Shown piece after piece: positions 34,379 through 46,525 of a stretch of DNA of 64,000 nt. Position 1 is the stretch's first letter; each line of letters begins with the position of its first letter. The notes beneath the pieces were generated by a model. The model was not told the DNA's origin and searched no databases. It saw nothing but the letters and a program-made list of their open reading frames with translations. Location: assembly GCF_003589925.1 (NCBI RefSeq), contig NZ_CP032382.1:7378001-7442000 (forward strand). The letters run 5' to 3'. The position numbers and the translations under genes are program-made. This stretch comes from Chryseolinea soli (GTDB lineage Bacteria > Bacteroidota > Bacteroidia > Cytophagales > Cyclobacteriaceae).

Positions 34379-35023
34379 ATGAAAAATATCACACGCTTTT
34401 TTTTGATGGCCATTCTGGTGGGCGTCCTCTCATCCTTTATAGCAGCAACACATCGCGATGCAATGATTGCCGGTGTCCAGGATAAATGGACGGAACTGTT
34501 CGATGGAAAAACCCTCAAAGGCTGGCACACACTTCCCGGCGGCACATGGACCGTGGAGGAAGGCACGATCGTTGGAAGAAGTCCGGTCACCGAACAGCGT
34601 CATGGTTTGCTCGTTTCGGATAGAACCTATAAGGACTTTGTGCTGGACGTTACCTTTAAGGCCATTCGCGGAAACAGCGGCATCTATTTCCGCACCGATG
34701 TCGTGGGCGGTAATGAGGGCGTGCGTGGGTTCCAGGCCGAGGTCCACCCCACGGATGATATCGGGGGACTCTATGAAACCAACGGCCGGGCCTGGGTGGT
34801 GAAGCCGACGGCCGACCAGGTGAGCCGCTACTATAAGCCCAATGCCTGGAACACGATGCGCATCACCGCCAAAGGACGCGACATCACGGTCACTGTCAAC
34901 GGAATTGTTTCCGCCGAATTGAAAAATGATCCCGGCAATGCCAGTGGCAACATCGCTTTGCAGCTGCACGGCGGCCAGGATATGCTGGTCATGTTCAAAA
35001 ATGTGCGCATCCGGGAACTTTGA
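34379..35023 (+). CDS. secreted DUF1080 protein (3-keto-disaccharide hydrolase family)
   Basis: A 214-residue exported protein with signal peptide (KNITRFFLMAILVGVLSSFIA) and a concanavalin-like jelly roll: WTELFDGKTLKGWHTLPGG at the start, then GNSGIYFRTDVVGG and GFQAEVHPTDDIGGLYE, and NIALQLHGGQDMLVMFKNVRIREL at the end. This is the DUF1080/3-keto-glucoside hydrolase-like family, often found with Gfo/Idh/MocA oxidoreductases. One of those is encoded at 41656, not adjacent. It may take part in 3-keto-glycoside catabolism. Confidence 0.92.
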   Translation: MKNITRFFLMAILVGVLSSFIAATHRDAMIAGVQDKWTELFDGKTLKGWHTLPGGTWTVEEGTIVGRSPVTEQRHGLLVSDRTYKDFVLDVTFKAIRGNSGIYFRTDVVGGNEGVRGFQAEVHPTDDIGGLYETNGRAWVVKPTADQVSRYYKPNAWNTMRITAKGRDITVTVNGIVSAELKNDPGNASGNIALQLHGGQDMLVMFKNVRIREL

Positions 35024-35105
35024 TCTCCAAACGCTGCACAATAATCTCGTTACTTTAGATCACGGGTTATTCTCTCACCTTCGCGAAGGCCTATCCACAC
35101 CGTTG

Positions 35106-36362
35106 TTATGATTTTTGTTCATCGCGCATCAGCGAAGAAAATGCTACCACGGCAAGCGACATGATGGTGATCGCAAGAAATGAAATTCTCAAGCTTGTTA
35201 CCTCGGCAATAAATCCGATGATGGGAGGGCCAATGAGAAGTCCCATAAATCCCAGGGAGGAGACCGCAGTCAACGCCGTCCCCGGTGACAGTGTTTTTGA
35301 TTTTCCAGCAGCACTATACACCAACGGAACGACCGATGAAACGCCCATGCCGATCAAAAAGAATCCGACTAAGGAAGTCATCATTCGAGGCATCAGCACG
35401 GCCACCAGCAATCCGATGGTGGTCATCACTCCGCTGGCCTGAAGAATTCTCTTTAACCCAAACCTGCCGGAGAGTCCGTCGGCCATGAAGCGCATGCCGG
35501 CCATGGCAATCATAAAGGTGGTGTATCCGAGCCCGGTGAATTCCTCTTCTACATTTACAACCTTGATAAAGTACACGCCGCTCCAGTCAAACATCGCGCC
35601 CTCCGCCATCATGGAGCAGAATGCAATGATCCCAAGACCGATCAGCGGCTTGTCGGGCATCGCGAAAAGAGGACGCTTTTCGTCCAGGCCTTCATCCTTC
35701 TTGACGAGATAAAACGAGCAGACCACGTTGGCTACCAGAAACACAATGCAGATGAGGACATAGTGTGGAAAGGGAGCAAACCCATTCCCGATCATCCACG
35801 TACCCACCGCCGCGCCGGTAAAACCCGCCAGGCTCCACAAGCCATGAAACGACGCCATCAACTTCTTTTTATAAAGACGCTCCACGGCAATGGCCTGTGT
35901 ATTGATTGAAATGTTGAGAAGATTGGCGAAGAACCCGAAGGAGAATAAACAGAAAAATAATGTCAAGGCATGGGATGCTGTTCCGATGCTCACCAGCGAG
36001 AGTGCATACAGAACCGCCGAGAGCACTACGACTTTCTTGCTTCCTACTTTGCCTACAAACCATCCGGCAAATGGAAGGGAAATGAAAAAGCCAACGGGCA
36101 GCGCAAAAAGCACCGTCCCCAATGTGGCGGCTGTAAGATTCAAATTTTCCTGGATGCTGGGAATACGCGATGCCCAACTGGCAAAGCACAGCCCATGCAT
36201 GAAAAAGATGGCCCCAACGCAAATGCGATGCAGGCGCAATGGGAATGAACCGGGTTGCAATTCCTCACCGGCAGGAACGCCGTCGCTCGCTTTGTCAGTA
36301 ATGTTTAGGGTTGGCGACAGGGCGCCATCAATGGGCTCGATTTCTCTTCTTTCTGCTGTCAT
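35106..36362 (-). CDS. MFS transporter (FucP/YbjJ-like), divergent from a DeoR regulator
   Basis: A 418-residue transporter with 12 predicted helices: VGAIFFMHGLCFASWASRIPSIQENLNLTAATLGTVLFALPVG (helices 1-2), GWFVGKVGSKKVVVLSAVLYAL (motif A region) and SGRFGLKRILQA between the halves. I start at the ATG at 36362; an upstream extension would run through the regulator's operator region. It is divergent from a DeoR-family regulator, with three identical operator-like 16-mers between and around the starts, so it probably imports a sugar or sugar derivative that induces the DeoR protein. Confidence 0.9.
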   Translation of the reverse strand: MTAERREIEPIDGALSPTLNITDKASDGVPAGEELQPGSFPLRLHRICVGAIFFMHGLCFASWASRIPSIQENLNLTAATLGTVLFALPVGFFISLPFAGWFVGKVGSKKVVVLSAVLYALSLVSIGTASHALTLFFCLFSFGFFANLLNISINTQAIAVERLYKKKLMASFHGLWSLAGFTGAAVGTWMIGNGFAPFPHYVLICIVFLVANVVCSFYLVKKDEGLDEKRPLFAMPDKPLIGLGIIAFCSMMAEGAMFDWSGVYFIKVVNVEEEFTGLGYTTFMIAMAGMRFMADGLSGRFGLKRILQASGVMTTIGLLVAVLMPRMMTSLVGFFLIGMGVSSVVPLVYSAAGKSKTLSPGTALTAVSSLGFMGLLIGPPIIGFIAEVTSLRISFLAITIMSLAVVAFSSLMRDEQKS

Positions 36363-36365
36363 GTT

Positions 36366-36486
36366 TTGCAATATTATGCAACAATAATGGATATAATTGC
36401 ACAATATTGCAACAAAAAAGTAATTAAATCGCATAATTTGACTTGTTTCGGGCAAAAAAATGCCTTGAAAATGCATAATATTGCAA
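36366..36486. promoter_or_regulatory. three copies of a DeoR-type operator between MFS and deoR genes
   Basis: The 16-mer (T/A)TGCA(T/C)AATATTGCAA occurs three times: reverse strand at 36366-36381, forward at 36397-36412 and forward at 36471-36486. Copy 1 touches the MFS start codon (36362) and copy 3 ends 2 bp before the regulator start (36489). This is the expected pattern of an autoregulating repressor shared by both genes. Confidence 0.75.
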
Positions 36487-36488
36487 CT

Positions 36489-37238
36489 ATGCTAAAAGAA
36501 GAGCGATTTCAGCTGATCCTTAACAAGCTCTCCGAAGATCAGAAAGTGACGCTGAAGACCCTGAGCGAACAGCTCAAAGTCTCGGAGTATACCGTGAGAA
36601 GGGATCTCAAAGAGCTGACCGACCAGGGCTTGTTGAAAGCAGTGCGCGGTGGTGCGGTCCCTCACTCGCCGACACCTCATCATTTTGCCGATCGATTGAA
36701 TTATCAAACGGATGTCAAGCGAGCCATTGCCGAGAAGGCATTGGGCTTGTTGCAGAATGGCCAGGTGGTCGTTTTTGACGGCGGCACAACGGCGATGGCC
36801 ATTTCCAGCATCCTTCCCCGCGACCTTCACATCACCGTGGTGACCAATAGCTTCCCCATTGTGAATGTGTTGGAGTCCCATCCCAATATCGAGGTATTAT
36901 TTGCCGGCGGGCGTTTAAATAAAAGCGCGTTCGCATCGATCGGGCACGATACCATTAACTTTTTGAGGAACGTGCGCGCCGATATCTATTTCATGGGGAT
37001 CTGCAGCATTCACCCAACGATCGGGGTAACCACCATTTACTACGAAGAGAGTGAAGTTAAAAAAGCCATTGTCGAAGTTTCTAAAAAAGTCGTTGCCTTG
37101 ACACCAAACGAAAGAATCAATACGGCGGAAGCCTTTTTCATATGCCCGGCGACGTCGGTCGATGTGATTATCACAGACGACCAGGGAAAAGAAAGTACGG
37201 AAGCGTCTTTTAAAGATTTGGGGATTACGGTGATGTGA
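36489..37238 (+). CDS. DeoR/GlpR-family sugar-responsive repressor
   Basis: A 249-residue regulator with an N-terminal HTH (KEERFQLILNKLSEDQKVTLKTLSEQLKVSEYTVRRDLKELTDQGLLKAVRGGAV) and a DeoRC sensor domain with VVFDGGTTAMAISSILP and the GGRLNKSAFASIGHDTINFL segment that binds phosphosugar. I start at the ATG at 36489, giving the standard M-x-K-E-E-R-F opening. The frame is open upstream to 36366, but that would include all three operators. It probably represses itself and the divergent MFS gene. Confidence 0.93.
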   Translation: MLKEERFQLILNKLSEDQKVTLKTLSEQLKVSEYTVRRDLKELTDQGLLKAVRGGAVPHSPTPHHFADRLNYQTDVKRAIAEKALGLLQNGQVVVFDGGTTAMAISSILPRDLHITVVTNSFPIVNVLESHPNIEVLFAGGRLNKSAFASIGHDTINFLRNVRADIYFMGICSIHPTIGVTTIYYEESEVKKAIVEVSKKVVALTPNERINTAEAFFICPATSVDVIITDDQGKESTEASFKDLGITVM

Positions 37239-37309
37239 GTTCATCAAAACATTCCCCTACCCTCTTGTGTTAAAACGTTGTGAAGAGAACAACAACCGAC
37301 CCCCGCACG

Positions 37310-37540
37310 ATGGTAGCCCTTATTACGGAAAGTATCGATAAAGGAATGCTCCTCGAAATTCGTTTAAAAAGTACCTCCCGTCACCCCCCATCACTCTACT
37401 TTCCCAATGCCATCGAAGATGGTGACATCTTATGCACGCTGCTGCAGCCGGAAACATCCTCCAGAAAGATCCTCATCCGCCTTGGCGAAATAGCATCCTT
37501 GTCCTGCCTTGAAGCCGACACGACGAAGTTGCTTCATTAG
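37310..37540 (+). CDS. hypothetical small protein
   Basis: A 76-residue predicted protein, or 86 residues from a GTG at 37280. Its pattern, ALITESIDKGMLLEIRLKS then DGDILCTLLQPETSSRKILIRLGEIASLSCLE, alternates hydrophobic strands with a closing RLGEI turn. It loosely resembles small Sm-like folds such as Rof. It lies in a 340-bp gap between deoR and a DinB gene, with the natural codon bias of its neighbours. I do not recognise a family and cannot rule out a chance frame. Confidence 0.4.
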   Translation: MVALITESIDKGMLLEIRLKSTSRHPPSLYFPNAIEDGDILCTLLQPETSSRKILIRLGEIASLSCLEADTTKLLH

Positions 37541-37580
37541 CCTCTTTCATTTCTTGCTATCATCGCCTCCATTTTCTTCC

Positions 37581-38090
37581 CTAGCGATTCCGGAGGACTT
37601 TAACGGTCACCAGCAATTGACCCGTGTGGCGCATCGTGTGCTCGGCGGCATGGGTGAGCAGACCGATCACCGTTGAAGGTAGTCCGGCGCGACCAACACC
37701 TCTGTGATCCGTCAGGTGCTGGTCTCCCATCTCCACAAGGAGTTGAATGGAACGCTCCACTTGATCTCGAAATTTATCCACCAAAAAGCTGGCGGTGAGG
37801 TGATCCGTCTCGGCACCCTCCATTTTTAAATAGCGCAGCTGACTTTCATCCAAAGATTTTCCAGCGGCGTAAGTAAACAACCGGTCCAGTACCCCAGTGA
37901 GGTGTTGCAAATGAAAGCCCACCGAAGCTACCCCTGCGGGGCGTTGCCAAAGTAACTCGTTTGGGAAGTCGCTCATCAGTGCGCGCAACTCCTCCGTCGC
38001 CTGTAAGAGCGCATGGGCGATAGGTTGCAACAGCGGCGGCACATTGGGAAGTGGGCCGCGGAGCCACACTTCGGGTAAAGCAGAAGCCAT
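37581..38090 (-). CDS. DinB/YfiT-like four-helix-bundle protein
   Basis: A 169-residue protein of the DinB/YfiT superfamily. ELLWQRPAGVASVGFHLQHLTGVLDRLFTYA supplies the first His of the metal site, and LTHAAEHTMRHTGQLLVTVKVL the HxxxHTGQ motif at the end. Members are metal-binding, thiol-dependent S-transferases in some cases and uncharacterised in most. It stands alone, downstream of the CorA gene on the same strand. Confidence 0.87.
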   Translation of the reverse strand: MASALPEVWLRGPLPNVPPLLQPIAHALLQATEELRALMSDFPNELLWQRPAGVASVGFHLQHLTGVLDRLFTYAAGKSLDESQLRYLKMEGAETDHLTASFLVDKFRDQVERSIQLLVEMGDQHLTDHRGVGRAGLPSTVIGLLTHAAEHTMRHTGQLLVTVKVLRNR

Positions 38091-38165
38091 TTTTCGTAAG
38101 GGTTTGTGTTTATGTATTGAGCGACGACCTCTTATTCCTCGAGTACCTTTGCCAGGACCCGGAGC

Positions 38166-39131
38166 TCAGATCCACCCGGATCGCTTAAACCGGAAGTAGA
38201 GTAAGACGCAAATAGCAACGGTAGACGCCAGGACAAACGGGTAGCCCCACGCCCATTGCAGTTCTGGCATGGACTTAAAATTCATTCCATAAATTCCGGC
38301 AATCATGGTGGGCACCGCGATGAGGGCAGCCCATCCCGCGAATTTCTTCGCGATCTCGCTCTGCGATATGGTGATCATGGAAAGGTTGGCTTCCAGGGCG
38401 GCCGAAAGCAATTCACGCGAGTTATCGACCATTTCATTGATGCGGATCGTATGGTCGTATACATCCCTGAAGTACGGCCGGGTGTCTTCGTCGATGATCT
38501 TCAGATCGAAGCGCATCAGGCGGTTACAGATGTCGATGAGGGGCGACACCGATCGTTTCACATCGAGGAGTTGACGCCTGAGTTTGTAGATCTTTACGGT
38601 GGTGTCGCGCCTGAACTTTTCATGAAAGATCTTCTCTTCAATGGAGGTAAGATCATCTTCGAGCGTATCGATGACGGGGAAGTATTGGTCCACGATAGAG
38701 TCCATCAGGGCATAAAGCGCAAATGCGGGCCCCCTTCGCAAAAGCTGGGGTGTGCTTTCGCACCGGGCGCGCACATCCGCATAACTAATGGTGGACCCGT
38801 GCCGGATGCTGACGATGAAATTGTGTCCTACGAAAAAATGCGTTTCCCCCAGTTCAACCCGCTTGCCTTTCATTTGCACGGTGCGGAGCACAATGAAAAG
38901 CGTGTCGCCATAGGTTTCGATTTTTGGCCGCTGATGCGCACGAAGGGCATCTTCGATGGCGAGCTCATGGAGGCCAAACTCTTTCTTTATGATTTTGAGC
39001 ATGGCTTCATCGGGCTCCTCCAACCCTATCCAAACAAAACGATTCGGCTTTTTCAACACTTCGTTGATATCTGCGATGGCCACTTTTGTGACCCTGCAGC
39101 CTTCGTGGTATTCGGCGCAGTCGACGATCAT
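38166..39131 (-). CDS. corA: CorA-family magnesium/cobalt transporter
   Basis: A 321-residue divalent cation channel. A large cytoplasmic domain (about 1-250) ends in helices with LEDDLTSIEEKIFHEKFRRDTTVKIYKLRRQLLDVKRSVSPL. The first membrane helix then carries the signature YGMNF (GMN) of the selectivity loop, and the second is WGYPFVLASTVAICVLLYFRF followed by a basic KRSGWI end. I use the ATG at 39131; a 30-codon upstream extension has no family likeness and overlaps the intergenic region. It is divergent from an exported protein gene. Confidence 0.92.
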   Translation of the reverse strand: MIVDCAEYHEGCRVTKVAIADINEVLKKPNRFVWIGLEEPDEAMLKIIKKEFGLHELAIEDALRAHQRPKIETYGDTLFIVLRTVQMKGKRVELGETHFFVGHNFIVSIRHGSTISYADVRARCESTPQLLRRGPAFALYALMDSIVDQYFPVIDTLEDDLTSIEEKIFHEKFRRDTTVKIYKLRRQLLDVKRSVSPLIDICNRLMRFDLKIIDEDTRPYFRDVYDHTIRINEMVDNSRELLSAALEANLSMITISQSEIAKKFAGWAALIAVPTMIAGIYGMNFKSMPELQWAWGYPFVLASTVAICVLLYFRFKRSGWI

Positions 39132-39292
39132 GGATAAGGTGGGCGTTGGTCTTGTTAAATTTAAAGAAAATATGTCGCCTTCGCTAAGGCTACAAGCGAC
39201 CGGGGATGATACGAAAACCATAATTTGCTATCGTATTTCCTGGGATAAGCACGGAAGTTTTGCGTTCTTCATATTTAAAATCCCAACCCCTT

Positions 39293-39886
39293 ATGATGAA
39301 GAAAATTTTCACGGTCGCATGCCTGGCCCTGTCACTGGCCGCGTATGCTCAAAAGATCAAAATTGTTGAAGGAAGCCTGGCCCCTTTGAAAGGTCAAAAG
39401 TCTGTCTTCGCCCAGTTCACGTACAACGACATGCTGATTGGTGCAAAAGGCATCCCCGAGAAGGAATACCTCGAGAAAAGAAAAAGCGAGCTTAACGAAA
39501 AAGAGCCTGGCCGCGGCGACAAGTTTGCGGAATCCTGGGTGACCGACCGCAAGGAACGTTTTGAGCCGCAATTCCGGGAATTGTTTAACAAATACTCGGA
39601 CATGTCATCCGTTGATGAGAAGGCACAATACACCATCATCTTCCACACCACCCGCACCGAAGTGGGATTCAACGTAGGGGTAGCGAGCAAACCTGCCTAT
39701 ATCGATGCTGAAGTAACAGTGGTTGAAACGGCCAACCCCTCGAAAGTAGTTGCCAAGATCACGATCATTAAGGCGCTGGGCTACCAGGCCATGGGTTATG
39801 ACTTCGAGACCGGCGTGCGTTTGACGGAAGCTTATGCTAAATCGGGCAAGGAGCTTGGGAAGCTTATCGTGAAGGAGGCGAAGTAA
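39293..39886 (+). CDS. hypothetical secreted protein
   Basis: A 197-residue exported protein with signal peptide (MKKIFTVACLALSLAAYAQ). Residues after 20 alternate hydrophilic helices (KEYLEKRKSELNEKEPGRGDKFAESWVTDRKERFEPQFRELFNKY) with beta segments (AQYTIIFHTTRTEVGFNVGVASKPAYIDAEVTVV). The C-terminal third (GYDFETGVRLTEAYAKSGKELGKLIVKEAK) looks like a short helix-capped barrel. It is often seen as a lone exported protein in Bacteroidota, but I cannot name a family. A strong bidirectional terminator follows. Confidence 0.72.
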   Translation: MMKKIFTVACLALSLAAYAQKIKIVEGSLAPLKGQKSVFAQFTYNDMLIGAKGIPEKEYLEKRKSELNEKEPGRGDKFAESWVTDRKERFEPQFRELFNKYSDMSSVDEKAQYTIIFHTTRTEVGFNVGVASKPAYIDAEVTVVETANPSKVVAKITIIKALGYQAMGYDFETGVRLTEAYAKSGKELGKLIVKEAK

Positions 39887-39963
39887 ATCAGCTCTGCTAA
39901 GGCTAAGGCGACCAGATTAACGCGACCAGACTGAAACAATCTTATAACCCCCTGTAGAAAAAT

Positions 39964-39997
39964 AAAAAGGGACTGCAATTACTTGCAGTCCCTTTTT
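39964..39997. terminator. bidirectional rho-independent terminator
   Basis: A perfect 15-bp stem AAAAAGGGACTGCAA/TTGCAGTCCCTTTTT with a 4-nt loop, U-rich on both strands. It separates the convergent genes ending at 39886 and 40051. Confidence 0.92.
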
Positions 39998-40050
39998 GTG
40001 CTATCCACCACGTTGATGTAAACAAAGCGGCTTTCGCCCTCTGACTGTTC

Positions 40051-41641
40051 TTAGATCTTTACGAAGTACGGCAATTCCGATACTGGCGCTTTCAGCGTGA
40101 TCGTCTTGGGCCCCGAAATCACTTTGTTGTCGATCATGTTACGCCATTTTCCTTTCGGCAACATCACGGTTCTCGTATTCTCACCATTGAGAATCGGCGC
40201 AACCAATATTTCACTTCCCAGCATAAATTGATCGTTCACCTGGTCTAGTCCCTGGCCGGGGAATTCATAGGCCATCATCCTTACAATGGGCTCGCCGGTT
40301 TTTGTCGCGTCTTCCGACAGCTTCAAAATAGTAGATGTATACTTCGAGCGAAGCGCAATAGCTTTCTTTACGGCGTCGAGGTGTGCAGCATCGAGGATTC
40401 TCCAGGGAGCGACGGAGAATTGCATCATGGGCATCAGGGCGTGGACTTGGGCTGACCTTACGATGAGATCCTGATTGATAGCCTTCAGGTTTACAAATGA
40501 TCCCATCTCACCGCCGCCAATCATGTCCGGGCAAGTGAACGGATAGCCCATGATGCCCTGTAATAAAATATCGGGGATGAGGAGCTTCAGGTCGTCCCAG
40601 CTATGATTTTTATCCCTCAGGCGCTGCGCCAACGGTTGTCCACCCATCTTCCACGTGGCCCTGTATTCGTTGAGGGGATAGTCGAGTCCTATTTTCGCGA
40701 ACAGTGTGGCATGTTCGTTGGGAGAAACGGGCCGGTCTCCATGGACATCGACGTAGAACTCAGGGTCGCCGGCATCAAACTTAAAGCCATCGATCTTGTG
40801 CGTCTTCATCAACGATCCAAGTTGTTCATGAAACCATTTCACAGCGTTGGGATCGGTGAGATCGAGCACGGCACTGGCGCCGTTCCACCATTTTACAAGT
40901 TTTGGGTAACCCTCTGCATCGGTTAACAATGCATTGCCCTGCTGAAGTTTTCTGAACGTCTCCGAGTCGGGGCTCACAAACGGGCATACCCAAAGCATTA
41001 CCTTGAAGCCCCAGGCATGGAGCGTATCGACCATCGCCGTTGGGTTTGCAAATCTGGCCGGATGAAACCTCCACGTGCCGTAGTCTTCCTGCCAATTGTC
41101 GTCGATCATGATAACACCGGGCGGAAAACCGTTGTCCTTTATGGCTCTGGCATAATTTCAATACGTCTTCCTGGTTTTGATTATAGAGCAGCTCGATCCA
41201 GGTGTTGTATTGGGGATTTGAAAACAAGAATTTTGCCGGGGCAAGTCCCGAGGGTGGAAAGAAGGACTTGCTGGCATACAGGTAAGCATCCTTCAAGGTG
41301 TTGCCGGCATGAAAGGTCTTGAATTCGCCACCCGGCTTCTTCAACACGATAGTTTTATTTTTACAATCGATCGTGAACGCATCGTCAGACCACACTACAT
41401 TTCCCTTGTTCGAAAGCAGTAGCGGCTGCGCCTGGTTGCCGTAGAGATTATTGAAAAGGCTGGCATGGTATCCATCCGAAAGGGGCATCAGGTTGCCATG
41501 ATTGATCACGCCGCTCCACCACAATTCTCCATCGGCCGAAGCCAATTGAAGCCTCACCGAATCCTGAGATTTGGCGCTGTGGCGGGTAAGGATCAAAGCA
41601 AGAACAATTACAGCATACGCTGTTCTCCTATGAAATTTCAT
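40051..41641 (-). pseudogene. GH31 alpha-glucosidase-like gene with a one-base frameshift
   Basis: Two frames together encode one protein of about 530 residues. The 5' part (from the ATG at 41641) has a signal peptide and the GH31 N-terminal domain, reading to IELLYNQNQEDVLK. The 3' part resumes with DDNWQEDYGTWRFHPARFANP and contains KTHKIDGFKFDAGDPEF, with the catalytic nucleophile Asp, then the C-terminal domain. The switch lies near 41150-41158, where the run reading AAATTATGCC on the minus strand contains one base too many; removing it restores K-Y-A-R-A-I-K-D-N-G. It starts 14 bp after the Gfo/Idh/MocA gene. It is either a recent inactivation or a sequencing error. Confidence 0.85.
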
Positions 41642-41655
41642 TCGGTGGTGGCTTG

Positions 41656-43056
41656 CTATTTCATTTTCATCGCCACCGGATCCCAAGTCATTATTTTCTT
41701 CGAGAGATAGCTTTCGTTACAAGCCAGGGCCGGTGCTGCCGCTCTGAATCCAAATTCGGCGTCCTCCACTACGGTTTTGCCGGTTCTTATCGCGTCGAAG
41801 AAATTGGTGAAGTGGTCGACATGATCGCTATAACCTTCGGGGACTTTGAAAATGATATCCTCCTTTGTTTTTCTTTTTCTCTGCTCGGGCGTCCATTTTG
41901 CATCGAACTCTTTTTGCATTTCGTCCTGCATGCTTTTTGAGAAAGTGAAAAGTGAATCGTAGCCGCCAAACCCCGGTGCTTCGGGCATGAGGCTGTGTTT
42001 TACGGTAATGTTGTTTCCATTCACTTCGATAACGCCTTCGGAGCCCACCAGGCGAATGACTTCATGTCCACCGGTGCCGCTGATGAAGTTCACTTGCAGC
42101 GTGAGTTGGAAGGCATTGTGTTCTTTGCTATCGGGGTACTGCATGACGCCCGACATGACATCCGGCAAATTGCGGCCATCTTTCCAATAGCTGAATTGGC
42201 CTGTACTGAAAATAGTCTCCGGTCCTTTGGAGTTGGTGATGAAATGGGTTCCGCTGAGCAAGTGTATGAACAAGTCGCCGGCCACACCGGTGCCTACTTC
42301 CTTAAACGCTCTCCACCAAAAGAACTTCTTGGCATCGAACGCCATTTTCTCTGTGGCTTCGATAAATTTATCCCAGTTGGTGGTTAAGGCACTGGCATCT
42401 TTGGGAATGGTATATTCCCATGCTCCGATCGAGCTTTGTCGGTCGTATACGGCATTCACCATATTGAGTTTGCCGATCTCTCCGGCAGCCAGCAATTCCT
42501 TGGCTTTTGCATAGCCGATGCTGCTCACGCGTTGACTGCCCACTTGAAATACTTTCCCCGATTTTTTAGCAGCGTCCACCACGGGCTGGCCTTCGCTGAT
42601 CTTATACACCATCGGTTTCTCGCAATACACATGTTTGCCTTTTGCCAGGGCGTCTAAAGCAATGCGCGCATGCCAAACATCGGTGGTGCAGATCAATACG
42701 GCGTCGATGTCTTTTCTGTCGAGCAGGTCTTTATAGTTGATGGTTGTGTACAGGTCCTTGCCGTGTAATTCTTTTGCATTTTCCAGGCGGCCGGTGTAGA
42801 GATCACAAATCCCTGCCAATTCCACTCCAGGCACTTTAAGCGCCGAGTTCAAATCAAAATGTCCTTGAACGCCATAGCCAATCACGCCTATTCTGACTTT
42901 GTCTCCGGCAGAAATTTTTCTTTCATATCTTAGGATGCGCTCTTCGGCTTTTGCCTTCGCAGCAAGCGACGACAGTGGTGATGCGCCTAACGCCAATCCG
43001 GTTGCGCCAATTTGCTGGAGGAATTTTCTTCTTGATCTGGATGTATCGTTTCCCAT
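41656..43056 (-). CDS. Gfo/Idh/MocA-family oxidoreductase with Tat signal
   Basis: A 466-residue NAD(P)-dependent oxidoreductase exported by the Tat pathway (twin-arginine RSRRKFLQQIG then GLALGASPL). A Rossmann domain (VRIGVIGYGVQGHFDLNSAL) contains the YCEKP motif (GKHVYCEKPMVYKISEG) with the catalytic Lys. The C-terminal domain ends in VDHFTNFFDAIRTGKTVVEDAEFGFRAAAPALACNESYL. Exported members act on 3-keto or other sugar derivatives in the periplasm. It is the first gene of a two-gene operon with a GH31-like enzyme, suggesting glycoside conversion. Confidence 0.94.
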   Translation of the reverse strand: MGNDTSRSRRKFLQQIGATGLALGASPLSSLAAKAKAEERILRYERKISAGDKVRIGVIGYGVQGHFDLNSALKVPGVELAGICDLYTGRLENAKELHGKDLYTTINYKDLLDRKDIDAVLICTTDVWHARIALDALAKGKHVYCEKPMVYKISEGQPVVDAAKKSGKVFQVGSQRVSSIGYAKAKELLAAGEIGKLNMVNAVYDRQSSIGAWEYTIPKDASALTTNWDKFIEATEKMAFDAKKFFWWRAFKEVGTGVAGDLFIHLLSGTHFITNSKGPETIFSTGQFSYWKDGRNLPDVMSGVMQYPDSKEHNAFQLTLQVNFISGTGGHEVIRLVGSEGVIEVNGNNITVKHSLMPEAPGFGGYDSLFTFSKSMQDEMQKEFDAKWTPEQRKRKTKEDIIFKVPEGYSDHVDHFTNFFDAIRTGKTVVEDAEFGFRAAAPALACNESYLSKKIMTWDPVAMKMK

Positions 43057-43257
43057 AAGACTTATTTGTTATTTCAGTTTTTGGTTGGTTTAAGACGTAA
43101 GGCTAAGTATAACACTTTTCGGAAATAAATCAATTATATTTTTGATTAGCGGTGCGGGCAGCACAGACATCCACGGCAGGGGTTCTGGCCAATTCAACAT
43201 TATTATTCTGCTGCCATCCTAAAATTTGTATTTTGCAATGAACGTCATCCACATCCT

Positions 43258-43668
43258 ATGTCGTATGAGTATTTTTTACAGGCCCATCTCTTGGGCGAAG
43301 ATCAGCCCATTTCAACGGCCATGATTGTCCAGGTATTTGCGCCTTATATTACCCATCGGGAAGAAGCCTTTATGGACCTGGAGTTTGATGACAGCCATCA
43401 GTGCACGGTCTATCTCGATCAGGAGTCGCCCACGACAAGCCACATGACGATTAGCCGGCCGTGCGACGACCAACGGCTGGGAGCGTGCATTTATGAAGTG
43501 ATGCAGTTGGGAAATTTTGTCTTCTTTGAGCCGGATGGCAAGCATCCTATTCTACTGACTCCAGGTGCCCTTGAGCATATGCCTCCGGACATGATCGACT
43601 CGTTGGGGGATCCTGTTATTGCCCGCAACAAGGAGGAGTTTCTAGAGTTCTATTTTAATAATCGCTGA
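43258..43668 (+). CDS. hypothetical protein
   Basis: A 136-residue cytoplasmic protein without signal peptide or membrane helix. It is acidic, with short motifs LLGEDQPISTAMIVQVFAPYITHREEAFMDLEFDD and a C-terminal EEFLEFYFNN. The layout resembles short immunity-type or DUF-type proteins of Bacteroidota, but I cannot name a family. A strong GC hairpin without U-run lies directly after its stop (43674-43706). Confidence 0.7.
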   Translation: MSYEYFLQAHLLGEDQPISTAMIVQVFAPYITHREEAFMDLEFDDSHQCTVYLDQESPTTSHMTISRPCDDQRLGACIYEVMQLGNFVFFEPDGKHPILLTPGALEHMPPDMIDSLGDPVIARNKEEFLEFYFNNR

Positions 43669-43673
43669 GTCTA

Positions 43674-43706
43674 TCGTTGGCAGCGCGTGCACCGTGCTGC
43701 CAACGA
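43674..43706. terminator. strong hairpin without U-run after the hypothetical gene
   Basis: A perfect 11-bp stem TCGTTGGCAGC/GCTGCCAACGA with an 11-nt loop, 6 bp after the stop codon. The lack of a U-run makes its role as terminator uncertain; it may protect the RNA 3' end. Confidence 0.5.
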
Positions 43707-43821
43707 CACACCCTTATAAGCCCTCCGGCCGGTGATAGGAACAGAAATCCGCCAACTGGTGGACCGCCCCGACCTCCGAGAGGGTCGCCGAGAAAATATG
43801 CTACAAAAGGATCATCTCCGT

Positions 43822-46509
<2,688 letters not shown>

Positions 46510-46525
46510 TTATCCTGTTTTGTGA

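Noticed and set aside
35078..35089. CCTTCGCGAAGG palindrome and similar short GC palindromes elsewhere
   Set aside because: Short, without a consistent neighbour or U-run; too common by chance to call as a repeat family from one window.
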